A stretch of DNA of 10,004 nt, taken from assembly GCA_001796965.1 (NCBI GenBank), contig MGOA01000118.1, positions 1 to 10,004 on the forward strand, read 5' to 3'. The stretch's first letter is position 1, and each line of letters opens with the position of its first letter. Of the stretch, positions 6,391 through 10,004 are shown piece after piece. Both the position numbers and the translations under genes were made by a program. This stretch comes from Chloroflexi bacterium RBG_16_64_43. GTDB lineage: Bacteria > Chloroflexota > Anaerolineae > Anaerolineales > RBG-16-64-43. The notes beneath the pieces were generated by a model, which worked only from the letters and a program-made list of their open reading frames with translations, ran no database searches and was not told where the DNA came from.

Positions 6391-8905
6391 ATTCCGCGAG
6401 TGGCAGATGCGCACCGAGTTTTCCGAGGTGCTGGGCAACCGCACCGAGGAGCTCCAGCGAATTCGCGACGCCACCGTCGATGCCGAAGGCCTGATCAGTT
6501 GCGCAGTCCTCCCCTTGCGCGACATGGTGCTCTTCCCGCGCATGGTGACACCCCTTTTCGTCGGCCGCGAGACGACTCTGGCGGCGCTCGAGGCGGCGCA
6601 CGCCGCGGGTGAGACACTCGTGGCCCTGGCTCAGCGCGACGCGGAGATTGCCGAACCCGGACCGGAAGACCTCTACCCCGTCGGCTGCGAAACAGCCGTT
6701 GGCCGCGTGCTGCATATGCCGGACGGCTCCACCACGGTTTTGGCCCAAGGCCGACGCCGAATTCAGGTTGTCGAATTCACCCAAACTCAGCCCTACCTGC
6801 GTGCCCGTGCACGGCCGATCTTCGAATCTCAGCAGCGCACGCGCGAGACCGAAGCCATGATGCGCGCCGTGCTGGCCCTTTTCGAGAAGGTCGTCCAGCT
6901 CAATCGCAGCCTGCCCGAAGAGGCTTACGTCTTCGCCATGAATGTGGACGAGCCGGGCTGGTTGGCCGATCTGATTACCTCCGCGTTGGGTGTGCCGCTT
7001 TCCGACCGCCAGGAGATGCTCGAAACAATTGATCCCAACACGCGCCTGCAGCGGCTGAGCGTGATTCTCGGCCGCGAGCTGGATGTGCTCGAGCTTGAGA
7101 ACCGCATCCATACCCGGGTGCAAAGCGAAGTCGACCGATCGCAGCGGGAGTACTACCTGCGCGAACAGATGAAGGCCATCCAGAATGAGCTAGGCGAAGC
7201 CGATAGCTGGACTCAAGAGTTGGTCCAGCTGCGTGAGGCGGTCGCCGCCGCGCACATGCCCGAGGAGGTCGACAAGAAGGCGCGTAAGGAAATCGAGCGC
7301 CTCGAGCAAATGCCTTCCATGGCGCCTGAGGTGGCTATCGTACGCACCTATCTCGACTGGCTGATCGAACTTCCGTGGGATAAAGCCAGTGACGATAACC
7401 TCGACGTGCGCCATGCGGCACAGGTGCTGGATGAGCAGCACTACGGCCTTCCCAAGGCCAAGGAACGGATCCTCGAATACATTGCCGTACGCAGCCTCTC
7501 ACCCGAGCGCTTGCGCCAGCCCATCCTGTGCTTCGTCGGGCCGCCCGGAACCGGCAAGACTTCGCTCGGGCGCTCGATTGCTGAGGCGCTCGGGCGGCGC
7601 TTCGTGCGCGTCTCCTTGGGCGGCATCCGTGATGAAGCCGAGATTCGCGGTCACCGCCGAACGTACATCGGCGCGCTCCCTGGGCGCATCCTGCAAACGA
7701 TGCGCCGCGCCGCGATCGTCAACCCGTTGTTCATGCTGGACGAGATCGACAAACTGGGCGCCGATTTCCGCGGCGATCCGGCCGCCGCGCTGTTGGAGGT
7801 GCTCGACCCGGAACAGAATCACGCATTCGATGACCACTACCTCGATGTTCCTTTCGACCTGGCGAAGGTCATGTTCATCACCACGGCCAACACCCTGGGC
7901 CCGGTGCCCTCCGCGTTGCTCGACCGGATGGAAGTGATCGAGTTCCCCGGCTACATCGAAGAGGAGAAGCTGGCCATCGCCCGTCAATTCCTGCTGCCGC
8001 GTCAGATCAGTGAGAATGGGCTGAGCGGCGAACGCCTGACCATCCCTGACCTGAGCGTCCGCCGCATCATCCGCGAGTACACCTGGGAGGCGGGCGTGCG
8101 CAACTTGGAGCGCGAGATCGCCCGCGTGTGCCGCAAGATCGCGCGGCAGAAGGCCGAAGGCCACCGGTTGCCGACCCGGGTATCGCCGGCCAGCCTGCCC
8201 AAGTACCTCGGGCCGCCGCAGTATTTCCAGTTGGAGGCCGAGAAGCGGGACGAGGTGGGTGTCGCCACAGCTTTGGCTTGGACCGAAGCCGGAGGCGACA
8301 CGATGCCGGTGGAGGTCATCCTGGTGGAAGGCAAGGGCGGCATCCAGATCACCGGGCAAGTGGGCGAGGTGATGCAGGAGAGCGCGCAAGCTGCGATGTC
8401 GTACCTCAAATCGCGGGCCCGCGAGTGGGGGATCGAGGCCGCCCGTTTCGAAAAGACCGACGTGCACGTCCACATCCCCGAAGGCTCAATCCCCAAGGAC
8501 GGGCCGAGCGCCGGCATTACCATGGGGACTGCGCTCATTTCGGCATTCACCGGCAGGCCGGTGAGGAAGGAAGTGGGCATGACGGGCGAGATCACCCTGC
8601 GCGGGCGGGTCTTGCCGGTGGGAGGCGTGCGCGAGAAAGTGCTCGCGGCCCACCGCATCGGGCTGAAGACGGTCATTCTTCCTGCACGGAACGAGAAGGA
8701 CCTGGTGGAAGTGCCCGCCAAGGTCCGCCAGGATATGGACTTGCGCCTGGTGACGCACATGGATGAGGTTCTGGCCGTGTCGGTGCGCGGCCCGCTGCGC
8801 GCTAAGCCGGAGGCCAAGCCGCGCGGGGCGAGGCGCAAGGTGGTCGCACCTCGCCGACCGCGGGTGCGCCGCGCGCCCCGTGAAACTCGATCCCGCCCAG
8901 GCTAG
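6377..8905 (+). CDS. lon: ATP-dependent protease Lon (LonA type) with basic C-terminal tail
   Basis: Lon is a cytoplasmic hexameric AAA+ serine protease that degrades misfolded and regulatory proteins. From ATG 6377 the product is 842 residues. After a leader of about 35 residues, the LON N-terminal substrate domain begins with CAVLPLRDMVLFPRMVTPLF. The AAA+ module has Walker A GPPGTGKT at 388-395, Walker B FMLDEIDKLG with D455-E456, and the conserved GGIRDEAEIRGHRRTYIGA segment. The protease domain has the catalytic Ser-Lys dyad: S711 in PKDGPSAG and K754 in VREK, 43 residues apart as in Escherichia coli Lon (S679/K722). The last 39 residues (804-842) are an added tail with 16 Arg/Lys. Starts at GTG 6371 and ATG 6407 are also in frame; none has a well-placed Shine-Dalgarno, although GGGAGGAGAGG lies at 6341-6351 inside folC. 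With 6371 or 6377 the gene overlaps folC by 14-20 bases, which implies co-transcription and likely coupled translation. Confidence 0.95.
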   Translation: MTGHEFREWQMRTEFSEVLGNRTEELQRIRDATVDAEGLISCAVLPLRDMVLFPRMVTPLFVGRETTLAALEAAHAAGETLVALAQRDAEIAEPGPEDLYPVGCETAVGRVLHMPDGSTTVLAQGRRRIQVVEFTQTQPYLRARARPIFESQQRTRETEAMMRAVLALFEKVVQLNRSLPEEAYVFAMNVDEPGWLADLITSALGVPLSDRQEMLETIDPNTRLQRLSVILGRELDVLELENRIHTRVQSEVDRSQREYYLREQMKAIQNELGEADSWTQELVQLREAVAAAHMPEEVDKKARKEIERLEQMPSMAPEVAIVRTYLDWLIELPWDKASDDNLDVRHAAQVLDEQHYGLPKAKERILEYIAVRSLSPERLRQPILCFVGPPGTGKTSLGRSIAEALGRRFVRVSLGGIRDEAEIRGHRRTYIGALPGRILQTMRRAAIVNPLFMLDEIDKLGADFRGDPAAALLEVLDPEQNHAFDDHYLDVPFDLAKVMFITTANTLGPVPSALLDRMEVIEFPGYIEEEKLAIARQFLLPRQISENGLSGERLTIPDLSVRRIIREYTWEAGVRNLEREIARVCRKIARQKAEGHRLPTRVSPASLPKYLGPPQYFQLEAEKRDEVGVATALAWTEAGGDTMPVEVILVEGKGGIQITGQVGEVMQESAQAAMSYLKSRAREWGIEAARFEKTDVHVHIPEGSIPKDGPSAGITMGTALISAFTGRPVRKEVGMTGEITLRGRVLPVGGVREKVLAAHRIGLKTVILPARNEKDLVEVPAKVRQDMDLRLVTHMDEVLAVSVRGPLRAKPEAKPRGARRKVVAPRRPRVRRAPRETRSRPG

Positions 8906-9055
8906 AGGCGCCCGTGCCAGAAGCCTCCTCCACCCGTGTTTTGCGCGCGCGGGATCCCCTCGCAATCAGGCCGCTGGCCGGGCTGTGCCCGGAGAGTAAG
9001 CCAACATCCGCATGGCGTAGGCGGCTCCATCTCGAGGTCCGTGAGAATTAGCATC
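8906..9055 (+). other. Gap between lon and the dehydrogenase, with a GC hairpin at 8978-8992
   Basis: The 150-base gap holds a perfect six-base stem, CCGGGC (8978-8983) and GCCCGG (8987-8992), with a TGT loop. No T run follows, so it is not a standard intrinsic terminator. It may slow polymerase, protect an mRNA end, or mean nothing. I see no tRNA and no convincing -35/-10 pair, so the dehydrogenase may be read through from lon or use an unrecognised promoter. Confidence 0.35.
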
Positions 9056-9916
9056 GTGCCTGGCAAGCGGTCCCTCGACGGGAAAGTCGTTCTCATCACC
9101 GGGGCTTCGTCGGGGATTGGAGAAGCGGCGGCGCTGGCGTTCGCTCAGGCCGGCGCGCATCTCATTCTGACGGCGCGTCGCGAAGCCCGGTTGCATGCGC
9201 TGAGGGACCGGCTGCGAGGCGCTTTTTCCCGGTGCGAGACGCTTGTCGTACCTGCCGACCTCTCTCAGATGCGCGACCTCGAGAACCTTGCCGCGCAGGC
9301 TCTCGCCTGGCGCGGCCGCGTCGATGTTTTGGTCAACAATGCAGGCTTCGGACGGCTGCGTTGGCTGGAGGAGCTCGACCCCGCAGAAGATGTAGTTGCG
9401 CAAATCACGCTCGACCTGATCGCGCCGCTCCTGCTCACGCGGGCGATCCTGCCCGCGATGATCCGCCAGCGCGGCGGCTGTATCATCAATGTCGCCTCGG
9501 TGGCCGCGCTCATCGCCGCGCCGACGTATACGGTGTACTCGGCAGCCAAGTTCGGGCTGCGCGGGATGAGCGAGGCGCTGCGGCGCGAGGTGCGACCATT
9601 CGGCATTGCCGTTTGTCTGCTTTGCCCTGGACCGGTAGCGACCGAGTTCGGGCAGCACCTGCGGCGTGACTCGCGCACCGAACTCGCGATTGCCCGCCGG
9701 CTGCGGCGACCGGCGCACGAGATTGGGGAGCGCATCGTCGGCCTGGCGCGCAGACCGCGGCGGATCGTTGTGATTCCGTGGTACATGGGCTGGTTGGCCG
9801 TCATCAATTCCTCCATGGCCGGCCTGGTCGATCTATTCATCGATCGCTTCTACGTGGCGCGCTTGCGCCGCGACGATCAGAGCGGCGGCGCGGCTCCGGG
9901 CGCGCGCCAGCCGTGA
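9056..9916 (+). CDS. Short-chain dehydrogenase/reductase (classical SDR) with hydrophobic C-terminal region
   Basis: From GTG 9056 the product is 286 residues, near the family norm. The Rossmann cofactor motif TGASSGIG lies at 15-22. NNAG follows in the fourth strand, and the catalytic set is S148 (NVAS) with Y161-x-x-x-K165 (YSAAK). PGPVATEF follows, as in classical SDRs. An arginine soon after the glycine motif (LTARR) is the usual sign of NADPH rather than NADH preference; that is inference from the family. After the core, a stretch starting VVIPWYMGWLAVINSSMAGLVD is hydrophobic and may sit on or in the membrane, a feature seen in several bacterial SDRs of the DltE/YqjQ-like sort. The substrate is unknown. 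The start is uncertain: GTG 9041 is in frame with GAGG three bases before it, and the frame is open back to 8936. The preferred start places the usual short LDGKVVLITG leader at the N terminus. Confidence 0.9.
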   Translation: MPGKRSLDGKVVLITGASSGIGEAAALAFAQAGAHLILTARREARLHALRDRLRGAFSRCETLVVPADLSQMRDLENLAAQALAWRGRVDVLVNNAGFGRLRWLEELDPAEDVVAQITLDLIAPLLLTRAILPAMIRQRGGCIINVASVAALIAAPTYTVYSAAKFGLRGMSEALRREVRPFGIAVCLLCPGPVATEFGQHLRRDSRTELAIARRLRRPAHEIGERIVGLARRPRRIVVIPWYMGWLAVINSSMAGLVDLFIDRFYVARLRRDDQSGGAAPGARQP

Positions 9917-9943
9917 TCCATCCGTCTGCCTCATCCAGCGAAC

Positions 9944-9950
9944 GGGGAGG
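9944..9950 (+). promoter_or_regulatory. Strong Shine-Dalgarno GGGGAGG for the gene starting at 9960
   Basis: GGGGAGG lies nine bases before ATG 9960. It is the strongest ribosome binding site on the plus strand of this window and supports a real gene start despite only 15 visible codons. Confidence 0.75.
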
Positions 9951-9959
9951 AACACAGCC

Positions 9960-10004
9960 ATGACTGCGACAGCGCTGACCCAAGAGGCCAAGCGCGCCTA
10001 CGCA
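9960..10004 (+). CDS. Start of an unidentified gene, cut by the right window edge
   Basis: ATG 9960 opens MTATALTQEAKRAYA, 15 codons without a stop, after a strong Shine-Dalgarno and 43 bases after the dehydrogenase stop. The short gap suggests the same transcription unit as the dehydrogenase. The visible residues look like an amphipathic N-terminal helix rich in Ala and Lys/Arg. An opening of this kind is found, among others, in glutamate-5-semialdehyde dehydrogenases (ProA), but 15 residues are far too few to assign a family. Confidence 0.7.
   Translation, partial: MTATALTQEAKRAYA

Noticed and set aside
6104..7123. Long minus-strand open frame spanning folC and lon
   Set aside because: It is antisense to two well-supported genes, spans their junction, and has no ribosome binding site or domain.
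7499..8473. Long minus-strand open frame opposite the lon AAA+ and protease domains
   Set aside because: It mirrors conserved Lon sequence and has no independent coding evidence.
8936..9055. Extended N terminus of the dehydrogenase from GTG 8936
   Set aside because: The added 40 residues do not resemble the SDR fold, run through the GC hairpin, and have no ribosome binding site; classical SDRs start just before the cofactor strand.
1..10004. tRNA, rRNA, CRISPR arrays, insertion sequences or other mobile elements
   Set aside because: I looked for cloverleaf-like segments in the gaps, for direct repeats with regular spacing, and for transposase motifs, and saw none. No computed search was possible.
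1..10004. A novel defence or mobile system built around the sirtuin
   Set aside because: Sir2-domain proteins occur in antiphage systems, but here the sirtuin is a stand-alone, classical deacylase-like N terminus coupled to a receiver-ATPase, beside housekeeping genes. No nuclease, pore-forming or recognised defence partner is visible.

Overview
This is a GC-rich, gene-dense bacterial chromosomal window with short intergenic gaps and many GTG or uncertain starts. It holds seven protein-coding genes, two of them cut by the window edges, and no RNA gene, mobile element or CRISPR array that I can support. The gene content fits a Chloroflexota-type organism: a receiver-ParA/CpaE-like fusion, a very large multi-domain histidine kinase, FolC next to Lon with an N-terminal extension, and sigma70-like promoters. 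That phylum assignment is inference from general style, not a marker gene.

Layout. Bases 1-1424 are read on the minus strand. A CpaE/TadZ-like response regulator-ATPase (282-1424) is followed, with a 4-base ATGA overlap, by the start of a sirtuin (NAD-dependent protein deacylase, 1-285) that runs off the left edge. A 172-base divergent intergenic region (1425-1596) carries a promoter for the minus-strand pair and a perfect TATAAT element on the plus strand. The plus strand then carries a 1079-residue membrane sensor histidine kinase (1597-4836), folC (4942-6390), lon (about 6377-8905), a short-chain dehydrogenase (about 9056-9916), and the first 15 codons of an unidentified gene with a strong Shine-Dalgarno (9960 to the right edge).

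How the genes may work together. The kinase and the receiver-ATPase are divergent neighbours and each has the residues needed for phosphotransfer (kinase H866, receiver D53), so they may be a cognate two-component pair controlling a ParA/MinD-type positioning or pilus-related ATPase. This is inference. folC and lon overlap by a few bases and are probably co-transcribed from a well-formed promoter upstream of folC. That promoter sits so close to the folC start that the mRNA may be leaderless. The promoters before folC and before the receiver-ATPase share the same -35 hexamer and 17-base spacing, which suggests the same housekeeping sigma factor.

Most of the window is ordinary housekeeping and signalling sequence. 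I did not find a clearly new multi-gene system. The points most worth a second look are the receiver-ATPase/sirtuin/kinase cluster, the possible leaderless folC transcript, and the strongly basic C-terminal tail on Lon.
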